In this document: one piece after another, positions 9,088-17,669 of the stretch
Numbering within the stretch: the first letter of the stretch is position 1
Layout: the number at the start of each line of letters is the position of its first letter
NCBI RefSeq assembly: GCF_000416235.1
Contig: NZ_ATLO01000015.1
Location: 39,702 to 103,701 of the forward strand
DNA length: 64,000 nucleotides
From: Pseudomonas sp. CFII64
Lineage (GTDB): Bacteria > Pseudomonadota > Gammaproteobacteria > Pseudomonadales > Pseudomonadaceae
Reading direction: 5' to 3'
The notes under the pieces: model-generated
What the model was told of the DNA's origin: nothing
Seen by the model: the letters and a program-made list of their open reading frames with translations, nothing else
Database searches by the model: none
Translations under genes and position numbers: made by a program

Positions 9088-9716
9088 TACGCTTCCACAC
9101 CGAACGGCGTTGGATCGCCACAGCCGACGCGGATCACCTGCGGCTCGCCGTCAGCCAGATTGATCACCGTTGAAGCAGAAATCCCGCCGATGCCGCCATC
9201 GATGATCAGGTCCACCTGGCGCTCCAGGAGCTGACGCATTTCGTAGGGATCGCTCAGCGGCACGCTGTCCCCCGGCATGATCAGGCTGACGCTCATCAGC
9301 GGTTCGCCCAGTTCCTCCAGCAGCGCCTGCGCGATGGGATGACCCGGCACGCGCAGACCGATGGTGCGGCGCTTGGGGTGCAGCACCAATCTCGGCACTT
9401 CCCGGGTGGCGTTGAGAATGAACGTGTAGGGCCCCGGCGTATGCGCCTTGAGCGCGCGAAACGCGCCGGTATCAACCTTGGCGAACAGCCCGAGCTGCGA
9501 CAGGTCGCAACACATCAGGGTGAAGTTGTGCTTGTCGTCCAGCTGACGCAGGCGGCGGATTCGCTCGATGGCGCTTTTGTCGCCGATCTGACAACCCAGT
9601 GCATAGGAGGAATCAGTGGGATAGACCACCAGCCCGCCAGCCTTGATGATTTCTGCGGCCTGTTTGATCAGGCGCGGCTGCGGGTTTTCCGGGTGCACCT
9701 GGAAAAATTGACTCAC
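9087..9716 (-). CDS. yciO: YciO, Sua5/YrdC-family protein
   Basis: A member of the YrdC/Sua5 superfamily related to threonylcarbamoyl-AMP synthase TsaC, but matching the YciO branch, whose exact role is unsettled. The GTG at 9714-9716 gives 209 residues beginning (V/M)SQFFQVHPENPQPRLIKQ, very like E. coli YciO, with AGGAAG a few bases upstream. An ATG at 9753-9755 would overlap the upstream gene. Conserved parts include VVYPTDSSYALGC and STVINL. Confidence 0.9.
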   Translation of the reverse strand: MSQFFQVHPENPQPRLIKQAAEIIKAGGLVVYPTDSSYALGCQIGDKSAIERIRRLRQLDDKHNFTLMCCDLSQLGLFAKVDTGAFRALKAHTPGPYTFILNATREVPRLVLHPKRRTIGLRVPGHPIAQALLEELGEPLMSVSLIMPGDSVPLSDPYEMRQLLERQVDLIIDGGIGGISASTVINLADGEPQVIRVGCGDPTPFGVEA

Positions 9717-9729
9717 GGTATCTTCCTGT

Positions 9730-10593
9730 TCAGACGGCGGCAGTAGGCTGGTCATGTTTGAATCGACACCAAAGTGGCGGCAGGTCTTCGGGCAACGGTC
9801 GGTAAATACCGATCTCGGACCAGGCGCCAGGAGCGTGGAAGTCACTGCCGGCACTCACCAGCAGACCGAATTCACGAGCCAGGATGGCCAATGTCCCGAC
9901 CTGCTCGGCAGGCTGCAGACCGTTGACCACCTCTATGGCATGGCCGCCAGCCTGCAAAAACTCGGCGACCAGTTTACGACGTTTGCTGCGGGTGAAATCG
10001 TAGTGCGCAGGGTGCGCAAGGCTGACCCAGGCTCCAGAAGCGCGCAGCATCGCGACGGTATCTTCCAGCGTGGGCCAATGCAGCTTGACGTCGCCGAGCT
10101 TGCCGGCACCCAGCCATTTGCGGAACGCTTCGGCGCGATCCTTGACGAAACCTTCACGCACCATGAAGTCGGCAAAGTGCGGACGGGCCGGTGCATTTCC
10201 GCTGTCGCCCAGCTCCTGCTGGATCGCTCGGGCACCTTCCAGCGCTCCGGCCATACCTTTGATCGCCAATTTGCGACTTATTTCTTCGGCACGCAGCCAG
10301 CGTCCGGTGTGCAAACGGGCAATTGCCTCGACCAGAAGCGGCGCATTGACGTCGAAACCATAGCCCAGAATGTGGATGGTCGCCCCGCCCCAGGTGCAGG
10401 ATAATTCGACGCCGTTGACCAGCTGCATACCCAGCGCATGCGCCGCAGTCCGGGCTTCTTCGAGGCCTTCGAGGGTGTCGTGATCGGTCAGGGACAAGAC
10501 GCGCACGCCATTTTCATAAGCACGCGCAACCAGGTCCGCAGGTGCCATGGCGCCATCGGAAGCAGTGCTGTGGCAGTGCAGGTCAACATTCAT
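9730..10593 (-). CDS. rnm: PHP-domain exoribonuclease, Rnm/YciV (RNase AM) family
   Basis: A 287-residue PHP phosphoesterase. The metal-ligand motifs are visible in order: LHCHSTASDG at the start, LTDHDT near 37-42, HPAHYD near 200, and GSDFHAPG near 260. E. coli YciV/TrpH with this architecture was characterised as a 5'-3' exonuclease that trims 5' ends of rRNAs and degrades short oligonucleotides. It begins the yciO-scpA-scpB operon and is divergent from yciB. Confidence 0.88.
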   Translation of the reverse strand: MNVDLHCHSTASDGAMAPADLVARAYENGVRVLSLTDHDTLEGLEEARTAAHALGMQLVNGVELSCTWGGATIHILGYGFDVNAPLLVEAIARLHTGRWLRAEEISRKLAIKGMAGALEGARAIQQELGDSGNAPARPHFADFMVREGFVKDRAEAFRKWLGAGKLGDVKLHWPTLEDTVAMLRASGAWVSLAHPAHYDFTRSKRRKLVAEFLQAGGHAIEVVNGLQPAEQVGTLAILAREFGLLVSAGSDFHAPGAWSEIGIYRPLPEDLPPLWCRFKHDQPTAAV

Positions 10594-10660
10594 AAGGTGG
10601 CGCTTTCGCTGTCATTGATGTTTGTTATTATGCCGCCACATCCTGCTTCTGGCTGCCATT

Positions 10661-11263
10661 GTGAAACAATTCATCGACTTCATCCCGCTGTTGCTGTTTT
10701 TCATCGTTTATAAAATCGAGCCTCGCGCCGTCGACATCCTGGGGAACAGCGTCACGGTGGGTGGCATATTCAGTGCGACCGCCATGCTGATCATCAGTTC
10801 GGTAGTGGTCTACGGCTTTCTGTTCTTCAAGCAAGGCAAGCTGGAAAAAAGCCAGTGGCTGACGTTGGTCGCCTGCCTGGTGTTCGGTAGCCTGACGCTG
10901 GCGTTCCACAGTGAAACCTTCCTGAAATGGAAAGCTCCGGTGGTGAACTGGCTGTTCGCCCTGGCGTTTGCCGGCAGCCATTTTATCGGCGACCGCCCGT
11001 TGATCCAGCGCATCATGGGCCATGCCCTGACCTTGCCGCAGGCCATCTGGACCAAGCTGAACATCGCCTGGATCATCTTCTTCCTGTTCTGCGGCGCGGC
11101 CAACCTGTACGTGGCGTTTACCTATCAGGAATTCTGGGTCGATTTCAAAGTCTTCGGCAGCCTGGGCATGACGCTGTTGTTCCTGGTCGGCCAGGGCCTG
11201 TTCCTTGCCCGCCACATGCATGATCCCGAAACACCTCCACCTTCAACAAAAACCGAGGACTGA
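10661..11263 (+). CDS. yciB: inner-membrane septation protein A (YciB)
   Basis: An integral inner-membrane protein of about five helices implicated in cell-envelope and division processes. A GTG start at 10661 gives 200 residues beginning (V/M)[20 protein letters not shown], the family N-terminus; the frame continues upstream but those residues do not fit. Conserved stretches include [20 protein letters not shown]. The YciI-like gene starts 1 base after its stop, so the pair is co-translated. Confidence 0.92.
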   Translation: MKQFIDFIPLLLFFIVYKIEPRAVDILGNSVTVGGIFSATAMLIISSVVVYGFLFFKQGKLEKSQWLTLVACLVFGSLTLAFHSETFLKWKAPVVNWLFALAFAGSHFIGDRPLIQRIMGHALTLPQAIWTKLNIAWIIFFLFCGAANLYVAFTYQEFWVDFKVFGSLGMTLLFLVGQGLFLARHMHDPETPPPSTKTED

Positions 11264-11264
11264 C

Positions 11265-11564
11265 ATGCTCTATGCCATCGTAGCCACAGACGTCGAAAAC
11301 TCCCTGGAAAAACGCCTGAGCGTTCGCCCCGCCCACCTGGAGCGCTTGAACGCGCTCAAGGATGAGGGTCGCCTGATCCTGGCTGGCCCGCATCCGGCGG
11401 TGGACAGCAACGATCCGGGCGCGGCCGGTTTCACCGGCAGCCTGATCGTTGCCGAGTTTGACTCACTCAGCGCGGCCAAGGCCTGGGCCGAGGCTGACCC
11501 ATTCGTGGCAGCCGGTGTCTACGCTCACGTGGTGGTCAAGCCGTTCAAGCACGTCCTGCCCTGA
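11265..11564 (+). CDS. YciI-like protein
   Basis: A 99-residue ferredoxin-fold protein beginning [20 protein letters not shown]. The YciI family has a conserved His (RPAHLERL) and Asp (EADPF) in a putative active site; the reaction is unknown for most members. It follows yciB directly, the usual arrangement in Pseudomonas. Confidence 0.88.
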   Translation: MLYAIVATDVENSLEKRLSVRPAHLERLNALKDEGRLILAGPHPAVDSNDPGAAGFTGSLIVAEFDSLSAAKAWAEADPFVAAGVYAHVVVKPFKHVLP

Positions 11565-11582
11565 TAGCCCGTCGTCCAATGC

Positions 11583-11615
11583 TGCGATTGTTGCTCGACC
11601 TGAGCAACAATCGCA
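11583..11615. terminator. strong hairpin after the yciB-yciI pair
   Basis: A perfect 14-bp stem, TGCGATTGTTGCTC (11583-11596) with GAGCAACAATCGCA (11602-11615), loop of 5. There is no T run after it on either strand, so it may be a weak terminator or an mRNA 3'-end stabiliser. Confidence 0.6.
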
Positions 11616-11701
11616 CAATCCCCGCTCGTCATTAATCATTCTCATCGCCCTGCCGACAACCTTCTGAATATCTAAAAACACTGCTTGAAACAGGGGTTCA
11701 G

Positions 11702-12115
11702 ATGCGTTCAGGTTCGCGATGTCTGTTAGTGATGGTATTGGCCATGGGCGCGACATTCGCCCAGGCCGAGGAAACAAGTGGCGTCGCCACGCATGTCCAG
11801 CCGGAGCCGGCAGCGCAGAGCCAGGTCAATGACCTGCAACTGCGTTTGCGCGACAGCGAACGGCAGCGTGAAGAACTGATCAAACAACTGCAAAATACCA
11901 GCGCCGAACGCGAAAGCGCGCAACTGAGTCGTCTTCGCCAGGAGAACCAAAAGCTCAAGTTGCAGCTCAAAGAGTCACAATCCGTCGAGCCCCAACGCTA
12001 CCTGACGGAGCAACAACAATGGTTCGTCGCGGGGGGCGGCGTTGCGATGATCGCCCTTTTGTGCGGTATTTTTGCCAGCGGTTGGCGTAGACAGCGCCGA
12101 CAGTGGCTAAATTGA
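11702..12115 (+). CDS. membrane-anchored coiled-coil protein with signal peptide
   Basis: 137 residues: a signal peptide (to about AQA at 21-23), a Q/E/R-rich predicted coiled coil (about 42-97) and a single transmembrane helix (about 107-126) followed by a basic RRQRRQ end. This resembles the C-terminal half of YgiM-type SH3 proteins without the SH3 domain. Automatic annotation sometimes calls such proteins initiation-factor-like because of the Q/E-rich stretch; I see no support for that. It ends 7 bases before cpxR. Confidence 0.75.
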   Translation: MRSGSRCLLVMVLAMGATFAQAEETSGVATHVQPEPAAQSQVNDLQLRLRDSERQREELIKQLQNTSAERESAQLSRLRQENQKLKLQLKESQSVEPQRYLTEQQQWFVAGGGVAMIALLCGIFASGWRRQRRQWLN

Positions 12116-12122
12116 GTGAGAC

Positions 12123-12800
12123 ATGAGCGAGCTGCTACTTATAGATGACGATCAGGAGCTGTGTGAGCTTCTGAGCAGTTGGTTGAGTCAGGAAGGCTTT
12201 GTAGTGCGCGCCTGCCACGACGGCAACAGCGCCCGGCGCGCCCTTGCCGAATCGGCGCCTGCTGCGGTGGTTCTGGACGTGATGCTGCCCGATGGCAGCG
12301 GCCTGGAACTGCTCAAGCAACTGCGCAACGACCACCCGGACCTGCCGGTGCTGATGCTCTCGGCACGCGGCGAACCCCTGGACCGCATTCTCGGCCTGGA
12401 ACTGGGTGCCGACGATTACCTGGCCAAACCCTGTGATCCTCGGGAGCTGACCGCACGCCTGCGTGCGGTGCTGCGGCGTAGTCATCCCACTGCGGTGTCG
12501 ACTCAGCTGGAATTGGGTGACCTGTGCTTCAGCCCGATGCGCGGCGTGGTAATCATCGACGAGAAAGAGTTGACGCTCACTGTCTCGGAAAGCCGTTTGC
12601 TGGAAGCCCTGCTGCGCCAACCCGGCGAGCCGCTGGACAAGCAGGAACTGGCGCAACTGGCGCTGGGCCGCAAGCTGACACTCTATGACCGCAGCCTGGA
12701 CATGCACGTCAGCAACCTGCGCAAGAAAATCGGCCCCCACCCGGACGGTCGCCCGCGCATCATGGCCCTGCGCAGTCGCGGGTATTATTACGCCGTCTAG
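12123..12800 (+). CDS. cpxR: OmpR-family response regulator, CpxR-like
   Basis: 225 residues with a receiver domain (acidic pocket Asp9-11, phosphoacceptor Asp52 in VVLDVMLPDGSG, Lys102 in LAKPC) and a C-terminal winged-helix domain ending LRSRGYYYAV. The neighbours, an LTxxQ/Spy-like periplasmic protein and a HAMP histidine kinase, match the cpxR-cpxP-cpxA arrangement of pseudomonads. Predicted role: envelope-stress regulation. A candidate CpxR box lies downstream in front of the cpxP-like gene. Confidence 0.88.
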   Translation: MSELLLIDDDQELCELLSSWLSQEGFVVRACHDGNSARRALAESAPAAVVLDVMLPDGSGLELLKQLRNDHPDLPVLMLSARGEPLDRILGLELGADDYLAKPCDPRELTARLRAVLRRSHPTAVSTQLELGDLCFSPMRGVVIIDEKELTLTVSESRLLEALLRQPGEPLDKQELAQLALGRKLTLYDRSLDMHVSNLRKKIGPHPDGRPRIMALRSRGYYYAV

Positions 12801-12809
12801 TGACGCAGT

Positions 12810-12900
12810 CGTAGGAGCGGATTTATCCGCGAGGTGCCGGGGCGGCGCGGAATCACTGCAAGAACGACCGCCGCCCTCCCGGCTAAAGCCGGTCCTGCGC
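12810..12900. repeat. REPIN with two different arm types
   Basis: The left arm CGTAGGAGCGGATTTATCCG and right arm CTCCCGGCTAAAGCCGGTCC face each other around 45 bases. The arms are from distinct REP types. It sits between the cpxR-like gene and the cpxP-like promoter. Confidence 0.75.
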
Positions 12901-12908
12901 AAAACCTC

Positions 12909-12925
12909 TTTACCGAAGCTTTACG
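12909..12925 (-). promoter_or_regulatory. candidate CpxR-binding box
   Basis: Two TTTAC elements (12909-12913 and 12920-12924) separated by 6 bases; on the minus strand this reads GTAAA-N6-GTAAA, fitting the E. coli-type CpxR consensus of paired GTAAA. It lies about 85 bases upstream of the cpxP-like start. Binding is inferred, not shown. Confidence 0.55.
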
Positions 12926-13007
12926 CTAGCCTGACCGCCCTTGACCTTGATCTCCCTAAACTGGGCTCAACCGGCAACGAGCCGGATTCGAGACAAGGAG
13001 ATACACC

Positions 13008-13454
13008 ATGCGCAAGACTCTAATCGCTTTGATGTTTGCCGCTGCTCTGCCTACCGTCGCCATGGCGATGCCACCGGCTGATGGCCCTGGTCGGGACGGT
13101 GTTGGCCACGAAGGTCCACGCATGGGCATGATGCATCATGATCGCGGTCCTTTCGACAAGCTGGACCTGAGCAGAGAACAGCGTCAGCAGATCGGTAAAT
13201 TGATGGGCGCACAAATGCACGACCGCAAGGAAGTCACTCAGAAGTACCTGGCCAAACTGCCAGCCGCTGACCAGAAAGCCATGAAGGACGAACTGGAGGC
13301 AAAACGCACCAAGACCCAGGCCGACATCCGCGCATTGCTCAAGCCGGATCAGCAGAAGGAATTCGACGAAATGCAGAAAGAACGTGCGCAACACAGGGCT
13401 GATCGCGCAGAGTTCGAAGCCTGGAAAGCGCAAAAGGCTCAGAAAGCCCAGTAA
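13008..13454 (+). CDS. cpxP: Spy/CpxP-like periplasmic protein
   Basis: 148 residues with a signal peptide ending near AMA (about 18-20), a Gly/Met/His-rich segment (MGMMHHD), and a helical domain with the LTxxQ-type motif LSREQRQQIGKLM and a second copy LLKPDQQKEF. These are Spy/CpxP features: a periplasmic chaperone or a negative regulator of CpxA. A GGAGAT site precedes the ATG. It is framed by a candidate CpxR box upstream and a terminator downstream, and is likely a stress-induced target. The His/Met-rich stretch hints at metal binding. Confidence 0.85.
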   Translation: MRKTLIALMFAAALPTVAMAMPPADGPGRDGVGHEGPRMGMMHHDRGPFDKLDLSREQRQQIGKLMGAQMHDRKEVTQKYLAKLPAADQKAMKDELEAKRTKTQADIRALLKPDQQKEFDEMQKERAQHRADRAEFEAWKAQKAQKAQ

Positions 13455-13470
13455 TCCATCGATTCACCTG

Positions 13471-13503
13471 AACCCGACACTCCCCAAGCGTGTCGGGTTT
13501 TCT
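13471..13503 (+). terminator. terminator after the cpxP-like gene
   Basis: Stem AACCCGACAC (13471-13480) with GTGTCGGGTT (13490-13499), followed by TTTCT. It separates the abundant cpxP-like message from cpxA and may set the cpxA level by readthrough. Confidence 0.85.
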
Positions 13504-13520
13504 CTATTTGGGGGTTTCAC

Positions 13521-14855
13521 GTGCGTTCATTGTTCTGGCGAATCCTGGCCAGTTTCTGGCTGGCCATTGCCCTGGTTGCAGGCCTGTCGATTCTGCTGGG
13601 CCACATGCTCAATCAGGATGCGTGGATCCTCAGTCGTCATCCCGGCCTGAACAAGTTGCCGCAGACCTGGACCGAGCTGTACGAAAGTCAGGGCGAAGAC
13701 GCCGCGCAGGATTACCTGCAAAATCTCAAGCGCAAGTACCACATCGACGTTCAAGTCCTCAATGAAAGCGGCGACCCGGTGGTACGCGGGACGTTCTCGC
13801 CCCGTGCAGCCGCACTTGAAGCTCGCCAGGGTGACGACTCGCGTCAATTGCCGTGGCGGCGCCTGACGTCGGAATACACCAGTGAGAAGACCGGCGAAAA
13901 CTATCTGCTGATCTATCGCATTCCGCATCCGGAACTGGACGCCTGGCATCGAGACAGCCTGATGTGGCCGCTTAGCGCGCTGGGCATCGCGCTCGTCGTG
14001 CTGACCTTGTTCAGCCTGCTGGTGACGCTGTCGATCACCCGTCCGCTCAGCCGCTTGCGCGGTGCGGTTCATGATCTGGGGCAGACCACGTATCAACAGA
14101 ACAGCCTGGCGCAGCTGGCCAATCGTCGGGACGAGTTCGGTGTTCTGGCGAACGACTTCAACCGCATGGGCGCGCGCCTGCAAAGCCTCATCAGCAGTCA
14201 GCGTCAGTTATTGCGCGACGTATCCCATGAATTGCGCTCGCCACTGGCCCGGCTACGTATCGCCCTGGCACTGGCCGAGCGCGCGGAACCGGCCGAGCGT
14301 GACAAGCTGTGGCCACGCTTGAGCCGCGAATGTGATCGCCTGGAAGCCTTGATCAGCGAAATTCTTGCCTTGGCGCGTCTGGATGCAGATTTTGGCAGCG
14401 CCGAACCCGTGGATCTGAACCACTTGTTGTTACGCCTGAAGAACGACGCGACGCTCGACGGTGGCGATCAGCAGATTCAGGTAAGCGTGCAGGAGGATCT
14501 GCAACTGCAAGGCTGGCCGGACATGCTGGAGCGGGCCCTTGACAACTTGCTGCGTAACGCGTTGCGCTTCAACCCGACCGGTGAGCCCATCGAAATGCAG
14601 GCCTTGCGTGTGGGTGACCGGTTGCAGCTGAGCGTGCGCGATCATGGGCCGGGCGTGGCCGATGAACATCTGCTGCAACTGGGTGAACCTTTCTACCGGG
14701 CTCCCGGCCAGACCGCGCCGGGGCATGGCCTGGGCCTGGCCATCGCCAAACGCGCCGCCCAGCGCCACGGTGGCGATCTGGTGCTGGGCAATCATCCGCA
14801 AGGCGGGTTCATTGCCACGCTGGATCTGCCGGTGGAGTTGGTGGTGGTGGGTTGA
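13521..14855 (+). CDS. cpxA: sensor histidine kinase, CpxA-like
   Basis: 444 residues: transmembrane helix at about 5-27, periplasmic sensor segment, second helix at about 150-175, HAMP domain (starting TRPLSRLRGAV), dimerisation/phosphoacceptor box DVSHELRSPLARL with His236, and an ATPase domain with the N box (NLLRNALRFN), G1 box (DHGPGV) and G2 box (GHGLGLAIAK). It pairs with the upstream CpxR-like regulator. The valine codon sense of the upstream GTG is ignored; the product is read from the first start giving a signal-anchor helix. Confidence 0.88.
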   Translation: MRSLFWRILASFWLAIALVAGLSILLGHMLNQDAWILSRHPGLNKLPQTWTELYESQGEDAAQDYLQNLKRKYHIDVQVLNESGDPVVRGTFSPRAAALEARQGDDSRQLPWRRLTSEYTSEKTGENYLLIYRIPHPELDAWHRDSLMWPLSALGIALVVLTLFSLLVTLSITRPLSRLRGAVHDLGQTTYQQNSLAQLANRRDEFGVLANDFNRMGARLQSLISSQRQLLRDVSHELRSPLARLRIALALAERAEPAERDKLWPRLSRECDRLEALISEILALARLDADFGSAEPVDLNHLLLRLKNDATLDGGDQQIQVSVQEDLQLQGWPDMLERALDNLLRNALRFNPTGEPIEMQALRVGDRLQLSVRDHGPGVADEHLLQLGEPFYRAPGQTAPGHGLGLAIAKRAAQRHGGDLVLGNHPQGGFIATLDLPVELVVVG

Positions 14856-14870
14856 CCCAATGTTCAAACC

Positions 14871-14956
14871 CGTTGGAGGCTTGCCCGCGAAGAACGGTAA
14901 CTCGGTGGATCTGACCCACCGAGGCGTCCGGTTCGCGGGCAAGCCTTGCTCCAACG
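14871..14956. repeat. REPIN (GTTGGAGGCTTGCCCGCGAA type)
   Basis: Arms CGTTGGAGGCTTGCCCGCGA and TCGCGGGCAAGCCTTGCTCC surround a second nested hairpin (CTCGGTGG/CCACCGAG). It lies in the space between the convergent cpxA and nitroreductase genes and may act as a bidirectional transcript end. Confidence 0.8.
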
Positions 14957-14981
14957 ATCCATCTATCGGTCTATATCGTGT

Positions 14982-15542
14982 TCAACCCTGCCACTCGCTG
15001 ACAAAATCCACCAGATCAACCTTGCCCGCAACGCGCGGCGGGTTTTGTGGTGTGCCCAGGTACAGGAAGGCGATGACTTGCTCATCGGCGGCCAGACCCA
15101 AGCCCTTGGCGACAATCGGCGAATAGGAAAGCTCACCGGTACGCCAGACCGCACCAACACCCAGCGCATACGCGGCCAGCAGCACGCTATGGGCTGCGCA
15201 ACCGGCAGTGATCAATTGCTCCTGTTTCGGCACCTTGAAGTGATCGGTCAAACGCGCGATCACCACCACGACCAGAGGTGCCCGCAACGGGCCCAGGCGC
15301 GCCTTGTCCAGCGCCTGGGGCGTGGCGTCTGCGCCACTTTTGCGCAGTGCTTGAGCCAACAGATCGCCCATGCGTTCACGGGCCGGACCTTCGACGGTGA
15401 GAAACCGAAACGGCCGTAACTGTCCATGATCGGGCGCGCGCATCGCCGCGTTGAAGAGGATTTCACGCTGCGCAGCATCCGGCGCGGGGTCGAGCAACCG
15501 TGGAACGGAAACACGGTTGAGCAAAACGTCGAGCGCCTCCAT
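14982..15542 (-). CDS. NAD(P)H nitroreductase, YdjA-like
   Basis: A 186-residue FMN-dependent nitroreductase-family protein. RVSVPRL near the start, APDHGQLRPFRFL and the GVGAVWRTG segment match the small single-domain YdjA branch, which reduces nitroaromatics and probably other substrates. It is a lone gene, divergent from trkH. Confidence 0.87.
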   Translation of the reverse strand: MEALDVLLNRVSVPRLLDPAPDAAQREILFNAAMRAPDHGQLRPFRFLTVEGPARERMGDLLAQALRKSGADATPQALDKARLGPLRAPLVVVVIARLTDHFKVPKQEQLITAGCAAHSVLLAAYALGVGAVWRTGELSYSPIVAKGLGLAADEQVIAFLYLGTPQNPPRVAGKVDLVDFVSEWQG

Positions 15543-15695
15543 GGGCTACCTCCTTGAAAAATGAATGAGCATTCTAGACTCAGATAACGAACCCTGGCGG
15601 CGATTACTTACAAGCATTGACTGACGCGCCCCGGTTTACTTGCCGTGGGCCGCAGGTAGAATGGCGCCTCTCCCCACTTTAGTCAGAGCGACTGC

Positions 15696-17150
15696 ATGGC
15701 GTTGCCGACCCTTCGTATCATCGGTTTCATAATCGGCATCTTCCTGATCACTCTGGCTATCGCCATGATCGTGCCCATGGTGACGCTGGTCATCTTCGAC
15801 CGCATCGAAGACCTGCGCTCCTTCCTCTGGGCCAGCCTGCTGACGTTCATTGCCGGCCTTGCGCTGGTGATTCCCGGTCGTCCGGAACATGTACACCTGC
15901 GGCCCAGGGACATGTACCTGCTCACGGTTTCCAGCTGGATCGTGGTGTGTGTCTTTGCCGCGCTGCCGTTTCTGCTGACGCAACATATCAGCTACACCGA
16001 CTCGTTTTTCGAAAGCATGTCCGGGATCACCGCCACCGGTTCCACGGTCCTCAGCGGCCTGGACACCATGTCACCGGGGATTCTGATCTGGCGCTCGATG
16101 CTGCACTGGCTCGGCGGGATCGGCTTCATCGGCATGGCGGTGGCGATTCTGCCACTGCTGCGTATCGGTGGCATGCGCCTGTTCCAGACCGAATCCTCGG
16201 ACCGCTCGGAAAAGGTCATGCCTCGCTCGCACATGGTTGCCAAGTTCATCGTGCTGGCCTATGTCGGCTTCACCACGCTGGGCAGCATTGCCTTCTGGCT
16301 GGCGGGCATGAGCCTGTTCGACGCGATCAACCATGCCATGTCGGCGATTTCCACCGGCGGCTTCTCAACCTCGGACCTGTCCCTGGCCAAATGGCACCAG
16401 CCAGCGGTGCATTGGGTGGCTATCGTGGTGATGATCCTCGGCAGCCTGCCCTTCACCCTGTATGTCGCAACACTGCGCGGCAACCGTGGCGCGTTGTTCC
16501 GGGATGAGCAGGTGCGTGGGATGTTGGGGTTGCTGCTGATAACCTGGCTGGTGATGACCGCCTGGTACTGGGCGACAACTGACTTGCCCTGGTATGAGGC
16601 GTTGCGCCATGTGGCGTTGAACGTCACGTCGGTGGTGACCACGACGGGTTTTGCCCTTGGGGATTACAGCCTGTGGGGCAATTTCGCCCTGATGTTTTTC
16701 TTTTATCTGGGCTTCATCGGCGGCTGTTCCGGCTCGACGGCGGGTGGCGTGAAGATTTTCCGCTTCCAGGTCGCCTATATTCTGCTCAAGGCCAACTTGC
16801 ACCAGTTGATCCATCCACGGGCGGTCATCAAACAAAAGTACAACGGCCACCGTCTCGACGACGAAATCGTGCGTTCGATCCTGACCTTCTCGTTCTTCTT
16901 TACCATCACCATCTGCCTGATCGCGCTGGCGCTGTCGTTGCTGGGGCTGGACTGGATGACCGCCCTGACCGGCGCCGCGAGTACCGTATCAGGCGTCGGG
17001 CCGGGACTGGGCGAAACCATTGGCCCGGCGGGCAACTTCGCCAGCCTGCCGGATGCCGCAAAATGGATTCTGTCCCTGGGCATGCTGCTCGGCAGGCTGG
17101 AGATCATCACAGTGCTGGTGCTGTGCATCCCGGCATTCTGGCGTCATTGA
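15696..17150 (+). CDS. trkH: Trk-type potassium uptake protein TrkH
   Basis: The inner-membrane potassium channel subunit that works with the NAD-binding regulator TrkA (not in the window). The 484-residue protein has about ten hydrophobic helices and four degenerate selectivity-filter loops, seen as SGITATGSTVLSG, SAISTGGFST, TSVVTTTGFALGD and STVSGVGPGLG. A typical family member of standard length and an isolated gene. Confidence 0.94.
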   Translation: MALPTLRIIGFIIGIFLITLAIAMIVPMVTLVIFDRIEDLRSFLWASLLTFIAGLALVIPGRPEHVHLRPRDMYLLTVSSWIVVCVFAALPFLLTQHISYTDSFFESMSGITATGSTVLSGLDTMSPGILIWRSMLHWLGGIGFIGMAVAILPLLRIGGMRLFQTESSDRSEKVMPRSHMVAKFIVLAYVGFTTLGSIAFWLAGMSLFDAINHAMSAISTGGFSTSDLSLAKWHQPAVHWVAIVVMILGSLPFTLYVATLRGNRGALFRDEQVRGMLGLLLITWLVMTAWYWATTDLPWYEALRHVALNVTSVVTTTGFALGDYSLWGNFALMFFFYLGFIGGCSGSTAGGVKIFRFQVAYILLKANLHQLIHPRAVIKQKYNGHRLDDEIVRSILTFSFFFTITICLIALALSLLGLDWMTALTGAASTVSGVGPGLGETIGPAGNFASLPDAAKWILSLGMLLGRLEIITVLVLCIPAFWRH

Positions 17151-17227
17151 GGTCCGCTTCGAAGGCTATTGCCGTCAGATGCAAAAAGGCGTTTATTGTC
17201 ACTGTCGATCCACAGGAAGGTGTCCAT

Positions 17228-17296
17228 CGCCTTCCCGGACAAGTCCGGTCCTACCGGGTCTTGGATTAGGTAGGAGGGGACTTGTCCCCGAAGAGG
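17228..17296. repeat. REP pair in outward orientation
   Basis: The arm CTTCCCGGACAAGTCCGGTC precedes GGAGGGGACTTGTCCCCGAA. Compared with other REPINs in the window the arm order is swapped, so the GTAGGA tips point towards each other across a short spacer. Confidence 0.65.
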
Positions 17297-17347
17297 CCAG
17301 TACGTCCGACTCAGACCGAACCGCAAACAAGATCAGGAATGGCAAGC

Positions 17348-17659
17348 ATGGAAAACACCAAACAGTTCACCCGTTTTGCCGATTTCTATCCGTACTATTT
17401 GCTTGAGCACCGCGACAGTACTTGCCGTCGCCTGCACTTCATCGGCACCAGCCTGGTGATTTTCCTGCTGGCGTTCGCCGTGGGCGCTGGTCATTGGGGA
17501 TTATTGTGGCTGGTGCCTGTGGCCGGTTACGGATTCGCCTGGGCAGGTCACTTTTTCTTCGAAAAGAACCGCCCCGCCACCTTCCAGCATCCCTTCTACA
17601 GTCTGCTGGGAGATTTCGTCATGTACCGGGACATGGTGCTGGGCAAAGTGCCGTTTTAG
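17348..17659 (+). CDS. Mpo1-like (DUF962) membrane protein
   Basis: 103 residues beginning MENTKQFTRFADFYPYYLLE, with two hydrophobic helices and the motif HRDSTCRRLHFIGTSL followed by AGHFFFEKNRPATFQHP. These histidine-containing motifs mark the DUF962/Mpo1 family; yeast Mpo1 is a dioxygenase for 2-hydroxy fatty acids, but the bacterial role is unknown. The ATG at 17348 has CAGGAA upstream; an ATG at 17339 is possible. Confidence 0.83.
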   Translation: MENTKQFTRFADFYPYYLLEHRDSTCRRLHFIGTSLVIFLLAFAVGAGHWGLLWLVPVAGYGFAWAGHFFFEKNRPATFQHPFYSLLGDFVMYRDMVLGKVPF

Positions 17660-17669
17660 CCAAAAAGCA

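Noticed and set aside
11702..12115. Translation initiation factor 2-like assignment
   Set aside because: Only shared Q/E-rich low complexity; signal peptide and membrane helix contradict it.
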